Below, piece by piece: positions 30,566 to 41,969 of a DNA stretch of 64,000 bases. The translations under genes and the position numbers were made by a program. Location: contig NZ_SZXJ01000099.1 in assembly GCF_005281345.1 (NCBI RefSeq), positions 62,001-126,000 of the forward strand. Reading direction: 5' to 3'. The notes under the pieces are model-generated. The model did no database searches and was not told where the DNA came from. It was given only the letters and a program-made list of their open reading frames with translations. Position 1 is the stretch's first letter. The number at the start of each line of letters is the position of its first letter. This stretch comes from Citrobacter sp. wls619 (lineage in GTDB: Bacteria; Pseudomonadota; Gammaproteobacteria; Enterobacterales; Enterobacteriaceae).

Positions 30566-31288
30566 ATGTTGAGTCTTCGCGCAGTGAATCACTATTACGG
30601 CAACCAGCACACGCTATGGAATGTGGATCTCGACCTGCAGCCCGGCAAGTGTACCGGCGTGCTGGGACTTCCGGGGATGGGGAAAACGACGCTGGCCAAT
30701 TGCATCATCGGCAATTTGCCTATCGAAAGCGGTACGATGGTCTGGCATCAGGCAGGCGCACCACCGTGCGATCTGAGTCCGATCCCGGCGGCAAATCGCA
30801 TTGCGCTGGGTATTAACGCCGTTTCACAAGAGAGACGGATTTTTTCGCAGCTGACGGTCGAGGAAAATCTGCATATTGCGCGCCAGGCGGTTGAAGAAAG
30901 CGAAACGATGAACAGCAGCGATATATACCGCCTCTTCCCACAGTTGTACAGTCTGCGTCAGACCAAAGGGGGCGTCTTATCAGAGGATGATCAGCACCAG
31001 CTCGCGCTCGCCAGCGCGCTGGTGACACGCCCACGCCTGCTGATCCTCGATGAGCCTACGCGAGGCACGGGCCAGGCGTATATCCACAAGCTGGGGAACC
31101 TGATTGTGAGGCTAAGCCAGGAGTTGGGCATCGCCATTATGCTCGCAGAGCAAAGCCTGCCGTTTATTCGTCGGGTCGCTGATTGCTATTGCCTGTTACA
31201 TCGCGGACGCAATGTGGCTCAGGGACAACTGGCGCAGCGCAACGACCCGTTTCTTAACGACTGGATGGCGCCAGAGGCAAAACGCTAA
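30566..31288 (+). CDS. Orphan ABC ATPase, UrtE/LivF-like, with degenerate signature motif
   Basis: A 240-residue ABC ATPase most like the urea/branched-chain amino-acid type (UrtE/LivF). Walker A is GLPGMGKTT (unusual Leu-Pro in GxxGxGKT), Q-loop region AVSQERRIFSQLTVEENLHIA, Walker B RLLILDEPTRG and the switch region MLAEQSLPF. The ABC signature normally LSGGQ is changed to LSEDDQHQLALASAL, so ATP hydrolysis with a partner may be impaired. No permease or binding protein is nearby, so it is an orphan. GGAG precedes ATG 30566. It converges on bioD, overlapping by 35 bp. E. coli lacks a gene here. Confidence 0.8.
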   Translation: MLSLRAVNHYYGNQHTLWNVDLDLQPGKCTGVLGLPGMGKTTLANCIIGNLPIESGTMVWHQAGAPPCDLSPIPAANRIALGINAVSQERRIFSQLTVEENLHIARQAVEESETMNSSDIYRLFPQLYSLRQTKGGVLSEDDQHQLALASALVTRPRLLILDEPTRGTGQAYIHKLGNLIVRLSQELGIAIMLAEQSLPFIRRVADCYCLLHRGRNVAQGQLAQRNDPFLNDWMAPEAKR

Positions 31289-31952
31289 GGTCGAGATAGT
31301 GCCCTGTCGTTGCGCGTTCTGGCTCGTCTTCCAGCCAGGGGATCTCCCCCAGTAGCGGGGCCGGAATCGCGCGTTTCAGCGTTGCCATATATTCAGCATG
31401 GCGTTTTCCTGGCGGGGTCACATCATTGGCGACCCACCCCGCCAGCGTCAACCCAGCCTGTTGTACCGCTTGCGCAGTCAGAATGGCATGGTTGATGCAG
31501 CCAAGCTTGACGCCAACCACCAGAATCACTGGCAGTTGTTCCGTTTGTACCCAGTCAGAAAAACTCAGCGTGGGAGAAAGCGGCGTAAACCAGCCGCCAG
31601 CACCTTCCACCAGCACCCAGTCGGCCTGCATTCGCAGCGCCTGTAAACCCGCAGACATCACTGAAGCCAGAATCGGTCGCCCTTCATCAGCGCTGATGAT
31701 ATGCGGTGACGTGGGTTCAGCAAAGGTATAGGGATTAATTGCCGTATAGCTCACTGCCACCGCGCTGTTGCGCTGCAGGGCAAGGGCGTCGGAGTTTCGC
31801 AGACCATCTGCTGTCATTTCACTCCCAGAGGCGACGGGCTTATAGCCGACCGTTCGATAACCCAATTGCCCCGCAGCCTGCAGGAGCGCACAGCTGGCAA
31901 TGGTTTTACCGACCTCAGTGTCCGTCCCGGTGACAAAATACGTTCTGGTCAC
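31254..31952 (-). CDS. bioD: BioD, dethiobiotin synthetase
   Basis: A 232-residue ATP-dependent carboxylase closing the ureido ring of dethiobiotin. Motifs are the P-loop [12 protein letters not shown] near residue 7, [34 protein letters not shown] and [13 protein letters not shown]. It appears to start with GTG 31952 (read MTRTYFVTG). The start lies inside the extended 3' end of bioC (38-bp overlap). The C-terminus ([14 protein letters not shown]) is slightly longer than in E. coli and overlaps the convergent ABC-ATPase gene. Last gene of bioBFCD. Confidence 0.95.
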   Translation of the reverse strand: MTRTYFVTGTDTEVGKTIASCALLQAAGQLGYRTVGYKPVASGSEMTADGLRNSDALALQRNSAVAVSYTAINPYTFAEPTSPHIISADEGRPILASVMSAGLQALRMQADWVLVEGAGGWFTPLSPTLSFSDWVQTEQLPVILVVGVKLGCINHAILTAQAVQQAGLTLAGWVANDVTPPGKRHAEYMATLKRAIPAPLLGEIPWLEDEPERATTGHYLDLSVLPLAPSSR

Positions 31953-32700
31953 GTTGAATTACTCCTAAAAAAAGTTGATACGTTAGCGGGTATTTTCCCT
32001 GCACGGAGGGCCAGGCTAACTGTAACTGCTGCAGCTGTGAACGGGTCAGTACGCGCTGTTCGCGTCCATCATGGAGATGCGTCGCACCGATCCCTTTGAG
32101 CGAGCGCATGGCGCTCAACGCGTCGTCAAACCACAGTGTCACCGTATGAAGCTGATATTCGACGTCCCAGCCATGCAACGCCTTTTCAAGTTGCTCCACG
32201 GGCAAGAAACGGTTGGTGTGCTCCCGGTCATCTACCGCTTGCCACGCCCGGCGTAATTCCGGCATCGACCCTTGCGCCAGCGTACTAAACGCCACCGCCC
32301 CGCCAGGACGCACCACCCGGTAAAGTTCGTTTAACGCACCACGGAGATCGCTGCACCACTGTACGGCCAGATTGCTCCAGGCCAGGTCGAATGTGCTGGT
32401 TGCCTGCGGAATAGCTTCAATATCCGCCAGCAGATAGTGGTGGGCGGCATTTTGCCGCTGTGCCTCTGCCAGCATTTGTTCAGAAAGATCCAGTGCGCTG
32501 ACTTCGCTTCCCTGCTCACGCCAGTAGCGACTCATGCGCCCAGGGCCGCACCCCGCATCCAGTACCCGTGCATAATCCCGTTTGCCAAGCAGCGTCAGCA
32601 AGGCATCGGCGCTTTGGCACTGTAGCCCGGCATGTTGTTCATAGTGGGAAGCGGCGCGTCCAAATGCGGCAGCAATGGCCTGTTTATTGACCTGCGCCAT
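31915..32700 (-). CDS. bioC: BioC, malonyl-ACP O-methyltransferase
   Basis: A 261-residue SAM-dependent methyltransferase that masks malonyl-ACP for biotin pimeloyl synthesis. The SAM motif [15 protein letters not shown] is near residue 45 and [28 protein letters not shown] and [16 protein letters not shown] follow, as in E. coli. ATG 32700 ([14 protein letters not shown]) is chosen by homology and overlaps bioF by 17 bp. The C-terminus extends past the usual GVI-end by about ten residues ([13 protein letters not shown]), running over the bioD start. Confidence 0.94.
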   Translation of the reverse strand: MAQVNKQAIAAAFGRAASHYEQHAGLQCQSADALLTLLGKRDYARVLDAGCGPGRMSRYWREQGSEVSALDLSEQMLAEAQRQNAAHHYLLADIEAIPQATSTFDLAWSNLAVQWCSDLRGALNELYRVVRPGGAVAFSTLAQGSMPELRRAWQAVDDREHTNRFLPVEQLEKALHGWDVEYQLHTVTLWFDDALSAMRSLKGIGATHLHDGREQRVLTRSQLQQLQLAWPSVQGKYPLTYQLFLGVIQRDQNVFCHRDGH

Positions 32701-33841
32701 GCAGCACCTCCAGTAAACGGTCGATATCCTGGCATTCATGCGCCTGCGTCAGCGTCAGCCGTAATCTGGCTGTGCCGACCGGTACCGTAGGAGGCCGGAT
32801 GGCGGTCACCCAACAACCCTGAGCGCGTAAAGCCTCCGCCAGTTGCAGCGCTTTATGGTTATCGCCCACGATCAATGGCTGGATGGCACTGTCTGAATTT
32901 GCCAGCGTGAAATCCGGCGTATCCAGGCCAGCGCGAAAACGTTGGATCAACATAGCCAGTTTTTCCCGACGTTCATCACCCTCACGACTGCGGATCACTG
33001 CCAGCGCAGCACGCAATGCCTGCGCCTGCGCCGGGGGCATGCTGGTGCTGTAAATCAGATGACGGGCAAACTGCAGCAGATAATCAGCCACGCTATCAGA
33101 ACACAGTATTGCCGCACCGCTGACGCCAAATCCCTTACCAAACGTCACCACCAGCAGTTCAGGTTTGACCTGCTGTCGGGAGCACGAGCCGCGCCCTTCC
33201 TCACCGCACACGCCGATACCGTGCGCATCATCCACCAGCAACCAGGCCGCCTGGCGTTGCGCTGCGGCATGGATATCCGCCAGCGGTGCGCTGTCGCCAT
33301 CCATGCTGAACACGCCTTCGGTAACCACTAACTGCTGCCCCGGACAGGGGGCTGACAGCAGACGAGCCAGATGTTGCGGGTCATTATGGGTAAAACGGCG
33401 TAACACGGCGGGACTCAGGCTGGCCGCTTCCAGCAACGACGCATGGCTGAGGCGGTCGGCAACAATCCGATCCTCTTTTCCCATCAACGCGGCGATCACC
33501 GCCTGGTTGGCAGCAAAGCCGGAGATGAACAACAATGCTCGTGAATAACCCAGCCATTGCGCCAGTTCGTCTTCCAGCGCCTGATGCGCGATGGAATAGC
33601 CGCTAACATGGCCTGAACCCCCGCTACCGACACCAAAACGTTCAGCCCCCTGCTGCCAGGCGCAGACTATCTGCGGATGGTGACTCAATCCCAGATAATC
33701 GTTGCTGGAAAAATTCAGATACTGACGCCCCTCGGCCAACAACCAGCGCCCTGCCCCCTGCGTTACCGCATAACGGCGGCGCAGGGCATCAGCACAACGA
33801 CGCGCCGTTAGCGCATCGTCAATTTTTTGCTGCCAGGTCAT
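32684..33841 (-). CDS. bioF: BioF, 8-amino-7-oxononanoate synthase
   Basis: A 385-residue PLP enzyme condensing pimeloyl-ACP with L-alanine. Motifs are [15 protein letters not shown] near residue 44, [54 protein letters not shown] and [15 protein letters not shown] with the PLP lysine. It overlaps bioB by 4 bp (ATGA) and bioC by 17 bp, showing a tightly coupled operon. Confidence 0.97.
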   Translation of the reverse strand: MTWQQKIDDALTARRCADALRRRYAVTQGAGRWLLAEGRQYLNFSSNDYLGLSHHPQIVCAWQQGAERFGVGSGGSGHVSGYSIAHQALEDELAQWLGYSRALLFISGFAANQAVIAALMGKEDRIVADRLSHASLLEAASLSPAVLRRFTHNDPQHLARLLSAPCPGQQLVVTEGVFSMDGDSAPLADIHAAAQRQAAWLLVDDAHGIGVCGEEGRGSCSRQQVKPELLVVTFGKGFGVSGAAILCSDSVADYLLQFARHLIYSTSMPPAQAQALRAALAVIRSREGDERREKLAMLIQRFRAGLDTPDFTLANSDSAIQPLIVGDNHKALQLAEALRAQGCWVTAIRPPTVPVGTARLRLTLTQAHECQDIDRLLEVLHGAGQ

Positions 33842-34878
33842 ACGGTTGCCGCGTTGTAGTAGTCGTCTGTATCCGGGGTGCGCAACGCCTGCTCCAGACG
33901 TTGCTGCTGTTCGTTATCCCCCGCCAGCACCGCCGTTTGCTGCGGATTCAGACCGAGTTTGCGGAATAAAAGCAGATCTTTATCTTCGTTCGGGTTCGGC
34001 GTGGTCAGCAGTTTGCAGCCGTAGAAAATCGAGTTGGCCCCGGCCATAAAACACATTGCCTGGGTCTGTTCGTTCATCTGCTCGCGCCCGGCGGACAGAC
34101 GCACGTACGAGGTCGGCATCATGATGCGCGCCACGGCGATGGTGCGAATAAAATCAAACGCATCGACATCGTCGTTATCCGCCAGCGGCGTGCCTTTTAC
34201 TTTCACCAGCATGTTGATCGGCACGCTTTCCGGCGGCGTTGGCAGATTCGCCAACTGCAGCAATAAACCGGCACGATCGGTCACCGTTTCACCTAACCCG
34301 ACGATACCGCCAGAGCAGACTTTAATCCCCGCCTCGCGCACTTTGTCCAGCGTATCAAGTCGCTCCTGGTAGGAACGGGTGGTGATGATATTGCCGTAGA
34401 ACTCCGGCGAGGTGTCGAGGTTGTGGTTGTAGTAGTCCAGACCCGCACTGGCCAGACGCTGAGCCTGGGTTTCGTCCAACGTGCCCAGCGTCATACAGGC
34501 TTCCAGCCCCAGCGCTTTTACACCCTGGACCATCTGTTCCAGGTAAGGCATATCGCGCTCATGCGGATTCTTCCACGCCGCCCCCATGCAAAACCGCGTT
34601 GAACCGGCCTGTTTCGCCTTACGCGCAGAATCCAGAACCTGCTCAACCTCCATCAGACGCTCGGTTTCCAGACCAGTTTTATAGCGTGAACTTTGCGGGC
34701 AGTATTTGCAGTCTTCCGGACAGGCACCGGTTTTAATCGACAGCAGCGTACTGACCTGAACCTGTTGAGGATCGAAGTGCTGACGGTGCACTTGTTGCGC
34801 TTCAAACAGCAGATCCAGCAGGGGTTTTTCAAATAATTCGGTGACTTGCGACATTGTCCAGCGAGAAGTGTGAGCCAT
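33838..34878 (-). CDS. bioB: BioB, biotin synthase
   Basis: A 346-residue radical SAM enzyme inserting sulfur into dethiobiotin. The [4Fe-4S] cysteines are in CPEDCKYC (Cys53, Cys57, Cys60), and the second cluster ligands lie in [27 protein letters not shown] and the Arg of LSAGREQM. First gene of the leftward bio operon, facing bioA across the BirA operator. Confidence 0.98.
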   Translation of the reverse strand: MAHTSRWTMSQVTELFEKPLLDLLFEAQQVHRQHFDPQQVQVSTLLSIKTGACPEDCKYCPQSSRYKTGLETERLMEVEQVLDSARKAKQAGSTRFCMGAAWKNPHERDMPYLEQMVQGVKALGLEACMTLGTLDETQAQRLASAGLDYYNHNLDTSPEFYGNIITTRSYQERLDTLDKVREAGIKVCSGGIVGLGETVTDRAGLLLQLANLPTPPESVPINMLVKVKGTPLADNDDVDAFDFIRTIAVARIMMPTSYVRLSAGREQMNEQTQAMCFMAGANSIFYGCKLLTTPNPNEDKDLLLFRKLGLNPQQTAVLAGDNEQQQRLEQALRTPDTDDYYNAATV

Positions 34879-34910
34879 ATTGATATACGTTTCGTTGTAA
34901 GTTTGGTGTA

Positions 34911-34950
34911 GACTCGTAAACCTAAATCTTTTTAATTTGGTTTACAAGTC
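34911..34950. promoter_or_regulatory. BirA (bio) operator between bioB and bioA
   Basis: Imperfect 40-bp inverted repeat with arms GACTCGTAAACCTAAAT and ATTTGGTTTACAAGTC around a short T-rich core. It is almost identical to the E. coli bio operator that the biotinyl-AMP form of BirA binds to repress both divergent promoters. Confidence 0.93.
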
Positions 34951-34954
34951 GATT

Positions 34955-36244
34955 ATGACAACGGACGATCTTGCTTTTGACCAACGCCATATCTGGCATC
35001 CTTACACCTCGATGACCTCCCCGTTGCCGGTATACCCGGTGGCACGCGCCGAAGGTTGCGAACTGATTTTAGCCAGCGGCGAGAGACTGATTGACGGCAT
35101 GTCGTCCTGGTGGGCGGCGATCCACGGCTACAATCACCCGCAGTTGAACGCCGCGATGAAAACGCAGATTGATGCCATGTCGCATGTGATGTTTGGCGGT
35201 ATTACCCATGCCCCGGCCATTACATTGTGTCGCCAGTTGGTGGACATGACACCCAAGGCGCTGGAGTGCGTTTTTCTCGCGGATTCAGGTTCGGTTGCCG
35301 TCGAAGTGGCAATGAAAATGGCACTGCAATACTGGCAGGCAAAAGGCGAAGCGCGTCAGCGTTTCCTGACGTTTCGTAACGGCTATCACGGTGACACTTT
35401 CGGCGCCATGTCGGTCTGCGATCCCGACAACTCAATGCACAGCCTGTGGAAGGGTTATCTGCCAGAAAACCTGTTTGCGCCCGCCCCGCAAAGCCGCATG
35501 GGCGGCGAGTGGGACGAACTGGATATGGTACCGTTCGCCCGCCTGATGGCCGCGCATCGTCACGAGATAGCGGCGGTGATCCTTGAGCCAATCGTACAGG
35601 GCGCTGGCGGTATGCGCATGTATCATCCCGAATGGCTGAAGCGTATTCGTAAGATGTGTGACCGTGAAGGTATCCTGTTGATTGCCGATGAAATCGCCAC
35701 CGGATTTGGTCGTACAGGTAAACTGTTTGCCTGTGAACATGCGGGTATTACGCCGGATATTTTGTGCCTCGGCAAAGCGTTAACCGGCGGCACGATGACC
35801 CTTTCCGCGACCCTGACCACCCGCCTGGTCGCAGAAACCATCAGCAACGGTGATGCTGGCTGCTTTATGCACGGCCCGACCTTTATGGGTAATCCGCTGG
35901 CCTGCGCCGTCGCCTCGGCCAGCCTGTCGCTACTCAACACCGGCGAGTGGCGCTCGCAGGTCGCGGCCATTGAAGCGCAGTTGCGTGAAGAACTCGCCCC
36001 TGCGGCGGATTCCGACTATGTCGCCGACGTGCGCGTACTCGGCGCCATTGGCGTGATAGAAACCACCCAGCCGGTAAATATGGCGGCACTACAGAAGTTC
36101 TTTGTCGAACAGGGCGTGTGGGTACGACCGTTCGGCAAACTCATTTATCTGATGCCGCCGTACATTATTCAGCCCGAGCAGTTGCGCCGCCTGACGCAGG
36201 CCGTCAATGAGGCTGTGCGCCATGCAACATTTTTTAGCGATTAA
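34955..36244 (+). CDS. bioA: BioA, adenosylmethionine-8-amino-7-oxononanoate aminotransferase
   Basis: A 429-residue class-III aminotransferase that forms 7,8-diaminopelargonate using SAM as amino donor. Motifs are WHPYTSM near residue 14, [51 protein letters not shown] and [19 protein letters not shown] with the PLP lysine. ATG 34955 (MTTDDLAFD) gives the E. coli length; an upstream ATG at 34937 lies in the operator. Transcribed divergently from bioBFCD. Confidence 0.97.
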   Translation: MTTDDLAFDQRHIWHPYTSMTSPLPVYPVARAEGCELILASGERLIDGMSSWWAAIHGYNHPQLNAAMKTQIDAMSHVMFGGITHAPAITLCRQLVDMTPKALECVFLADSGSVAVEVAMKMALQYWQAKGEARQRFLTFRNGYHGDTFGAMSVCDPDNSMHSLWKGYLPENLFAPAPQSRMGGEWDELDMVPFARLMAAHRHEIAAVILEPIVQGAGGMRMYHPEWLKRIRKMCDREGILLIADEIATGFGRTGKLFACEHAGITPDILCLGKALTGGTMTLSATLTTRLVAETISNGDAGCFMHGPTFMGNPLACAVASASLSLLNTGEWRSQVAAIEAQLREELAPAADSDYVADVRVLGAIGVIETTQPVNMAALQKFFVEQGVWVRPFGKLIYLMPPYIIQPEQLRRLTQAVNEAVRHATFFSD

Positions 36245-36301
36245 TCAGCGGTAAGCTCTACGGTTTCTGGCTACACTTTTTGGCTAACAAGAGGAGTCAG
36301 T

Positions 36302-36778
36302 ATGAAACTAATCAGCAACGATCTGCGCGATGGGGAAAAGCTACCACATCGCCACGTCTTTAACGGTATGGGGTATGACGGGGATAATCTTTCGCCACAT
36401 CTGGCATGGGATGATGTGCCCGCCGGGGCTAAAAGCTTTGTCGTGACCTGCTTTGATCCTGATGCGCCAACCGGCTCCGGCTGGTGGCATTGGGTGGTGG
36501 TCAATCTGCCGGCTGATACCCGCGAGCTACCGCAAGGGTATGGCTCCGGACGGGTTGCACTGCCGGATGGAGTCATTCAAACCCGAACAGATTTCGGCAA
36601 AGCGGGCTATGGCGGTGCGGCGCCACCCAAAGGCGAAACCCATCGCTATATCTTCACGGTTCACGCGCTGGATGTGGAACGAATTGATGTCGATGAAGGC
36701 GCCAGCGGCGCGATGGTCGGATTTAACGTCCATTTTCATTCGCTCGCCAGCGCCTCGATTACTGCGATGTTTAGTTAA
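36302..36778 (+). CDS. ybhB: YbhB, phosphatidylethanolamine-binding (PEBP/RKIP) family protein
   Basis: A 158-residue PEBP-fold protein. Ligand-pocket motifs are NLSPHLAWDDVPAGAKS, CFDPDAPTGSGWWHWVVVNLP (the DPDxP...H core) and GGAAPPKGETHRYIFTVHAL. Mammalian homologues bind phospholipids and kinases, but the bacterial role is not established. No signal peptide is present. It follows bioA by 57 bp, with GAGGAG before the ATG. Confidence 0.94.
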   Translation: MKLISNDLRDGEKLPHRHVFNGMGYDGDNLSPHLAWDDVPAGAKSFVVTCFDPDAPTGSGWWHWVVVNLPADTRELPQGYGSGRVALPDGVIQTRTDFGKAGYGGAAPPKGETHRYIFTVHALDVERIDVDEGASGAMVGFNVHFHSLASASITAMFS

Positions 36779-36783
36779 ACGCA

Positions 36784-36866
36784 GCGCCGGATATCGGCTT
36801 CGCCTCATCAGGCCTACAAAGCAGACCGTAGGCCTGATAAGACGCGTTAGCGTCGCCATCAGGCAA
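36784..36866. repeat. REP/BIME element between ybhB and hutH
   Basis: Inverted units GCCGGATATCGGC...CATCAGGCCTAC and GTAGGCCTGATAAGACGCG...CGCCATCAGGC are visible in the convergent gap. Confidence 0.85.
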
Positions 36867-36870
36867 TTTT

Positions 36871-38391
36871 CTACAGAAATTCAGGCAACAATTTTAACAA
36901 CGCTCCCTGCGCTAACAATTCGGCCGCACATTCAATATCCGGGGCGAAAAAACGGTCATGCGTATAGTGCGCAACCTGCTCACGCAGCGTCTGGCGCGCC
37001 TGCTCCAGCAGCGGGCTTGAGGTTAACCCTTCACGCAGGTCGATCCCCTGACAGGCCGCCAGCCACTCCACCGCAATCACGCCACGCGTATTTGCCGCCA
37101 TCTCCCACAGTCTACGACCTGCTGCAGGAGCCATTGAGACATGATCTTCCTGATTTGCCGACGTCGGTAAACTGTCCACGCTGTGCGGGTGCGCGAGGGC
37201 TTTATTCTCGCTCGCCAGCGCAGCTGCGGTCACCTGGGCAATCATAAAACCGGAGTTAACCCCGCCATTTTTCACCAGGAAAGGTGGCAGTTGCGACATG
37301 TGTTTATCCATCATCAACGCAATACGTCGCTCGGATAACGCCCCGATTTCGGCAATCGCCAGCGCCAGATTATCCGCGGCCATCGCCACGGGTTCAGCAT
37401 GGAAGTTACCACCAGAAATCACATCGCCTTCTTCGGCAAACACCAGCGGGTTGTCCGAAACGGCGTTGGCTTCCACCAGCAACACCTCCATGACCTGACG
37501 CATTTGTGTCAGACAGGCTCCCATGACCTGAGGCTGACAGCGCAGAGAATAAGGGTCCTGCACTTTTTCACAGTTATGATGCGACTGTGCAAGTGCGCTG
37601 GAATCGGTCAGCACATGGCGATACAGCGTCGCGGCATCAATCTGTCCACGCTGTCCTCGTGCCGCATGAATACGGGCATCAAACGGACGACGCGAGCCTA
37701 AAACCGCTTCGGTGGTCAGCGCCCCGCACACCGTCGCGGAAGCAAACAGCTCCTGCGCCTCAATCAACCCACGTAATGCAAAGGCGGTGGAAGCCTGGGT
37801 GCCGTTGAGCAGCGCCAGCCCTTCCTTCGCTTCCAGAGTAATTGGCTCCAGTCCGGCTTTCTTCAGCGCGTCTGTCGCCGGGAGCCATTCTCCCTGCCAG
37901 CGCGCCTTGCCTTCTCCCAACAGCGTCAGGGACATATGCGCCAGCGGCGCCAGGTCGCCCGATGCCCCTACCGATCCTTTCGCCGGAATGCGCGGATATA
38001 CCCCGGCGTTGACCAGCGCAATCAGCGCTTCAATGACGCTCAGGCGAATACCGGAAAAACCACGCGCCAGGCTGTTAATTTTCAGCACCATAATCAGGCG
38101 CACCATCGCATCATCTAACGCTTCGCCTACGCCTGCTGCATGAGATAATACCAGCGAACGCTGTAAATTTTGCAGATCGTCAGTCGCGATACGTGTCTGA
38201 GCCAGCAGCCCAAACCCGGTATTAATGCCATACGCCGTGCGGCCTTCCGCGACAATGCTATTGACGCAGGCGACGCTGGCATTAATTGCGTCAATCGCAC
38301 TGGCATCGAGGCTCAGTTGAACCGGCTGTTGCCAGATATCGCGCAACTGCGCAAAGCTTAGGTGGCCAGGCGTTAAGGTAATCGTGTTCAT
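36871..38391 (-). CDS. hutH: HutH, histidine ammonia-lyase
   Basis: A 506-residue enzyme converting histidine to urocanate and ammonia, first step of the Hut pathway. The Ala-Ser-Gly that cyclises to the MIO cofactor is in [18 protein letters not shown] near residue 143. Other signatures are [26 protein letters not shown] and [14 protein letters not shown] 38391 gives the Salmonella length; the in-frame extension overlaps hutU. It starts one base after the hutU stop (hutUH operon). Confidence 0.97.
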   Translation of the reverse strand: MNTITLTPGHLSFAQLRDIWQQPVQLSLDASAIDAINASVACVNSIVAEGRTAYGINTGFGLLAQTRIATDDLQNLQRSLVLSHAAGVGEALDDAMVRLIMVLKINSLARGFSGIRLSVIEALIALVNAGVYPRIPAKGSVGASGDLAPLAHMSLTLLGEGKARWQGEWLPATDALKKAGLEPITLEAKEGLALLNGTQASTAFALRGLIEAQELFASATVCGALTTEAVLGSRRPFDARIHAARGQRGQIDAATLYRHVLTDSSALAQSHHNCEKVQDPYSLRCQPQVMGACLTQMRQVMEVLLVEANAVSDNPLVFAEEGDVISGGNFHAEPVAMAADNLALAIAEIGALSERRIALMMDKHMSQLPPFLVKNGGVNSGFMIAQVTAAALASENKALAHPHSVDSLPTSANQEDHVSMAPAAGRRLWEMAANTRGVIAVEWLAACQGIDLREGLTSSPLLEQARQTLREQVAHYTHDRFFAPDIECAAELLAQGALLKLLPEFL

Positions 38392-38392
38392 A

Positions 38393-40078
38393 TCAGCGTT
38401 TCCCCTGCGTGGCGGCAATCATCGGCAAATTCAGCCCTTCTTCGACGGCGCATTCCACAGCAATGTCATACCCGGCATCAGCATGGCGCATCACGCCTGT
38501 CGCCGGATCGTTATGCAATACCCGGGCAATACGTGCAGCTGCTTCATCAGAGCCATCACAAACAATCACCATTCCGGCATGCTGGGAGAACCCCATCCCA
38601 ACGCCACCACCGTGGTGCAGTGATACCCAGGTCGCACCGCTGGCGGTATTAAGCAGCGCATTCAGCAGCGGCCAGTCGGATACGGCGTCAGACCCGTCGC
38701 GCATCGCTTCGGTTTCGCGGTTCGGGCTGGCAACAGAGCCTGAATCCAGATGGTCACGGCCGATGACGATAGGCGCAGATACTTCACCGCTGCGCACCAT
38801 CTCGTTAAATGCCAGGCCCAGCTTTTGTCGCCATTCCAGACCAACCCAACAGATACGCGCCGGTAAGCCCTGGAAGTTGATCCGCTCACGAGCCATGTCC
38901 AGCCAGTGGTGCAGATGCTTATCATCGGCCACGATCTCTTTCACTTTGGCATCGGTTTTATAAATATCCTGCGGATCGCCGGAAAGCGCCACCCAGCGGA
39001 ACGGACCAATGCCGCGGCAGAACAACGGACGAATATAAGCCGGCACAAAGCCAGGGAAATCAAAGGCGTTTTCCACGCCCATCTCTTTGGCCATCTGGCG
39101 AATGTTATTGCCGTAATCAAACGTCGGTACGCCCATTTTGCTAAACGCCAGCATCGCTTCGACATGCGTTGCCATTGAACGTTTCGCCGCCTGCACAGTG
39201 CCCTGCGGATCGGATACCGCTTTCGCCTGATACTCTTCCCAGCTCCAGCCGGACGGCAGATAACCGTGCAGCGGATCGTGGGCGCTGGTCTGGTCAGTGA
39301 CCATATCCGGACGTACGCCGCGCTTAACCAGTTCCGGTACAATGTCAGCAGCGTTCGCGCACAGCGCAATGGACACCGCTTTACCTTCGCGGGTGTATTT
39401 GTCGATACGCGCCAGCGCATCGTCCAGCGATGTCGCCTGCTCGTCCACGTAACGGGTACGCAGGCGGAAATCAATGCGACTTTGCTGGCATTCAATATTC
39501 AGCGAGCATGCGCCCGCAAGCGTAGCAGCGAGCGGTTGCGCCCCGCCCATGCCGCCCAGCCCGGCGGTCAGAACCCAGCGTCCACTCAGGTTGCCCTGAT
39601 AATGCTGACGTCCGGCCTCAACGAAGGTTTCATACGTGCCCTGTACGATGCCCTGACTGCCGATGTAGATCCAGCTCCCGGCAGTCATCTGGCCATACAT
39701 CGCCAGCCCTTTGGCGTCCAATTCGTTAAAGTGTTCCCAGGTCGCCCAGTGCGGCACCAGGTTGGAGTTAGCAATCAGCACGCGTGGCGCATTGTCATGG
39801 GTTTTGAACACGCCGACCGGTTTCCCGGACTGAACCAGCAGGGTTTCATCGGATTCCAGTTCGGTCAGTGCCTTGACGATGGCGTCATAGCATTCCCAGT
39901 CACGCGCTGCACGACCAATCCCACCGTACACCACCAACTCATGCGGATTTTCCGCCACGTCAGGGTCCAGATTGTTCATTAACATGCGCAGCGGCGCTTC
40001 GGTCAGCCAGCTTTTGGCCGTTAAGGTGGTACCGCGTGGTGCACGAACATCCTGCTGACGATACTTGCTGTGAGACAT
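38393..40078 (-). CDS. hutU: HutU, urocanate hydratase
   Basis: A 561-residue NAD+-dependent enzyme converting urocanate to imidazolonepropionate. Family blocks include [47 protein letters not shown] (NAD-binding), [35 protein letters not shown] and the active-site [21 protein letters not shown] 40078 ([10 protein letters not shown]) matches the family length; the ORF extension lies in the promoter. A HutC operator sits about 45-60 bp upstream. Confidence 0.97.
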   Translation of the reverse strand: MSHSKYRQQDVRAPRGTTLTAKSWLTEAPLRMLMNNLDPDVAENPHELVVYGGIGRAARDWECYDAIVKALTELESDETLLVQSGKPVGVFKTHDNAPRVLIANSNLVPHWATWEHFNELDAKGLAMYGQMTAGSWIYIGSQGIVQGTYETFVEAGRQHYQGNLSGRWVLTAGLGGMGGAQPLAATLAGACSLNIECQQSRIDFRLRTRYVDEQATSLDDALARIDKYTREGKAVSIALCANAADIVPELVKRGVRPDMVTDQTSAHDPLHGYLPSGWSWEEYQAKAVSDPQGTVQAAKRSMATHVEAMLAFSKMGVPTFDYGNNIRQMAKEMGVENAFDFPGFVPAYIRPLFCRGIGPFRWVALSGDPQDIYKTDAKVKEIVADDKHLHHWLDMARERINFQGLPARICWVGLEWRQKLGLAFNEMVRSGEVSAPIVIGRDHLDSGSVASPNRETEAMRDGSDAVSDWPLLNALLNTASGATWVSLHHGGGVGMGFSQHAGMVIVCDGSDEAAARIARVLHNDPATGVMRHADAGYDIAVECAVEEGLNLPMIAATQGKR

Positions 40079-40122
40079 GACAGAAAACTCCTCGCGAACG
40101 TCGGATAGATAAGTAACATATA

Positions 40123-40136
40123 CTTGTCTATACAAG
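40123..40136. promoter_or_regulatory. HutC operator at the hutUH promoter
   Basis: CTTGTCTATACAAG is a dyad with 5-bp arms that contains TGTCTATACA. The same 10-mer occurs, in inverse orientation (TGTATAGACA), upstream of hutI. The sharing of one site by both hut promoters supports binding by the HutC repressor; urocanate is the known inducer. Confidence 0.8.
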
Positions 40137-40214
40137 CTACCGCAAGGGTGATTTTAACAATTAAGATACATTTTTATTATATTGCGTCAGCAATCACGGT
40201 TTTCATATCCTGTA

Positions 40215-40940
40215 TCAGGACATGAACCGCCCTTGCAGACGATAGCGGGAGCCTGGGAAAAGTAAGCGGGCATGAGAGACAATAGAAGACGCCGACCAAG
40301 TTTTGCGGCGGATCAACAGGCAGGGATCGTGCTCTTTGATATGCAACAGCGCACACTCTTCCGCGCTGGCGCGTACCGCTTCGACAATATGTTCTCCTTC
40401 CGTCAAAGGGGCGATGAGCGACAGATAAGCGTGCGGTGTGGTCTGGCTGTAATCCTGCAACAGATACTCCGGCACAATCTCCGCATTCACGCAGCGATCT
40501 TCAATCTGCACCGGCAGCTCGTTCTCGTAGTGCACCATGATGGAGTGAAAAATGGGGGTGCCTTCTTTGACGTTTAACACCAAAGCCTGCTGCGCGCTTG
40601 CCCGGGTTCTTTCCAGCGTCAGGACCTCACAGCGGTGCTGATGCTGGCGCGCATTAATTTCATCCGCGATGCTACGAATTTCAAACAGCGCGGACTGGCC
40701 TTTCGGTTCGGCGACAAACGTCCCCACCCCCTGCAAACGCACCAGTAAACCTTCATCCGCTAATTCACGCAGCGCCCGGTTGATGGTCATACGGCTAAAG
40801 CCATACTGCGCCACCAGCTCCGCCTCCGATGGGATACGATCGTGAGGTTGCCAGATACCGCTGGCAATCTTTTCACTGATCTCCTGTTTGACCTTTTCGT
40901 AAAAAGGCGCCGGAGCAGTTTGGGGGCGGGTTCGGTGCAT
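40215..40940 (-). CDS. hutC: HutC, GntR/UTRA histidine-utilisation repressor
   Basis: A 241-residue GntR-family repressor. The N-terminal winged helix (FYEKVKQEISEKIASGIW through EAELVAQYGFSRMTINRALREL, GLLVRLQGVGTFVAEP) is followed by a UTRA ligand domain (HSIMVHYENELPVQIEDRCV, CLLIRRKTWSASSIVSHARLLFPGSRYRLQGRF). It derepresses hut genes on urocanate binding. It sits behind hutI-hutG and ahead of hutU. AAGGAAGG lies before ATG 40940. Confidence 0.95.
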   Translation of the reverse strand: MHRTRPQTAPAPFYEKVKQEISEKIASGIWQPHDRIPSEAELVAQYGFSRMTINRALRELADEGLLVRLQGVGTFVAEPKGQSALFEIRSIADEINARQHQHRCEVLTLERTRASAQQALVLNVKEGTPIFHSIMVHYENELPVQIEDRCVNAEIVPEYLLQDYSQTTPHAYLSLIAPLTEGEHIVEAVRASAEECALLHIKEHDPCLLIRRKTWSASSIVSHARLLFPGSRYRLQGRFMS

Positions 40941-41027
40941 TCGTGAGCCTTCCTTAAGCTGAGAATTTTAATAGGTGCAGTTTACAGATATAACCTGGAC
41001 CTGATAAGCGCAATTCCCTCAGGCCTG

Positions 41028-41969
41028 TCAGTGCCACCAGTGTGCAATTTGCCAGCCTAAACGCGCCGCAACGCGTGCTGCCCTGCCATCGTCATCAAAA
41101 CGCGGGTTAAACTCAACCATATCCACCGCCTGGAGTTTACCGCTGCGACAAAGGGGTTCAATCAGCCCCAACAACGTCGCCAGCGGGACCCCCAACGCGG
41201 CAGGCGCGGATACGGCCGGCATTTCCCAAACCGGCAGCACGTCAAGATCGATAGTCAGATAGATGACGTCCATGTTGGCAACAAATTGCGCCAGCTGCGC
41301 CTGCGCCGTATGACAGTGCAGATCTTCCACCACGGTCACCCCCAGCCGTTGCGCCTCATCCCACAGCGCCTGGGTATTCGCCGCCCGACTGACGCCCACG
41401 CAGGCGTAATGAAATTCACGCTGCTGTTGCTCACAGAGGTGCGCCAGTTGACGAAACGGCGTACCGGAAGTGGGTTGTTCGGCGTAGCGTAGGTCCAGGT
41501 GCGCATCGAGGTTAACAATCCCCACTTTTGCCTGCGGGAAGGCATCCAACACCCCTGCACCATGCGCAAATGCCGTTTCGTGTCCCCCGCCCAACACGAA
41601 GGTACGCATATCCGCCTGCAGGCAACGCTGCACCGCCGTGCGCAGCGCCTGCTGAGCACCTTCAAGGTCGGGCGCCTGGGCCACAATGTTTCCCAAATCG
41701 ACCAACCGTTGATGGCCCGCGTGACTGGCTAAATTGGCCAGTGCTTTACGCAGCGCGTCCGGCGCTCCGGCGGCTCCCGTACGTCCCTGATTACGCTTAA
41801 CGCCTTCATCACAGGCAAAACCAAGCAGTGCTATCTGCTCAGAGTACATTTCTGGACTAAACGTCGGGCTCAGCGTGAGAGTCTGAAACAGGCGCAGCGC
41901 AGTCGGCGACTCGGCGCGGTCATCTCGCCCCTGCCAGAGCGCAGGAGAAGCAGGTTGCCAGTTAGTCAT
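41028..41969 (-). CDS. hutG: HutG, formimidoylglutamase
   Basis: A 313-residue Mn-dependent ureohydrolase of the arginase fold that cleaves N-formimino-glutamate to glutamate and formamide. Metal-binding motifs are [38 protein letters not shown], and TIDLDVLP near residue 238 with [11 protein letters not shown] following. Its start overlaps the hutI stop by 4 bp, so the two genes are coupled. Confidence 0.96.
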   Translation of the reverse strand: MTNWQPASPALWQGRDDRAESPTALRLFQTLTLSPTFSPEMYSEQIALLGFACDEGVKRNQGRTGAAGAPDALRKALANLASHAGHQRLVDLGNIVAQAPDLEGAQQALRTAVQRCLQADMRTFVLGGGHETAFAHGAGVLDAFPQAKVGIVNLDAHLDLRYAEQPTSGTPFRQLAHLCEQQQREFHYACVGVSRAANTQALWDEAQRLGVTVVEDLHCHTAQAQLAQFVANMDVIYLTIDLDVLPVWEMPAVSAPAALGVPLATLLGLIEPLCRSGKLQAVDMVEFNPRFDDDGRAARVAARLGWQIAHWWH

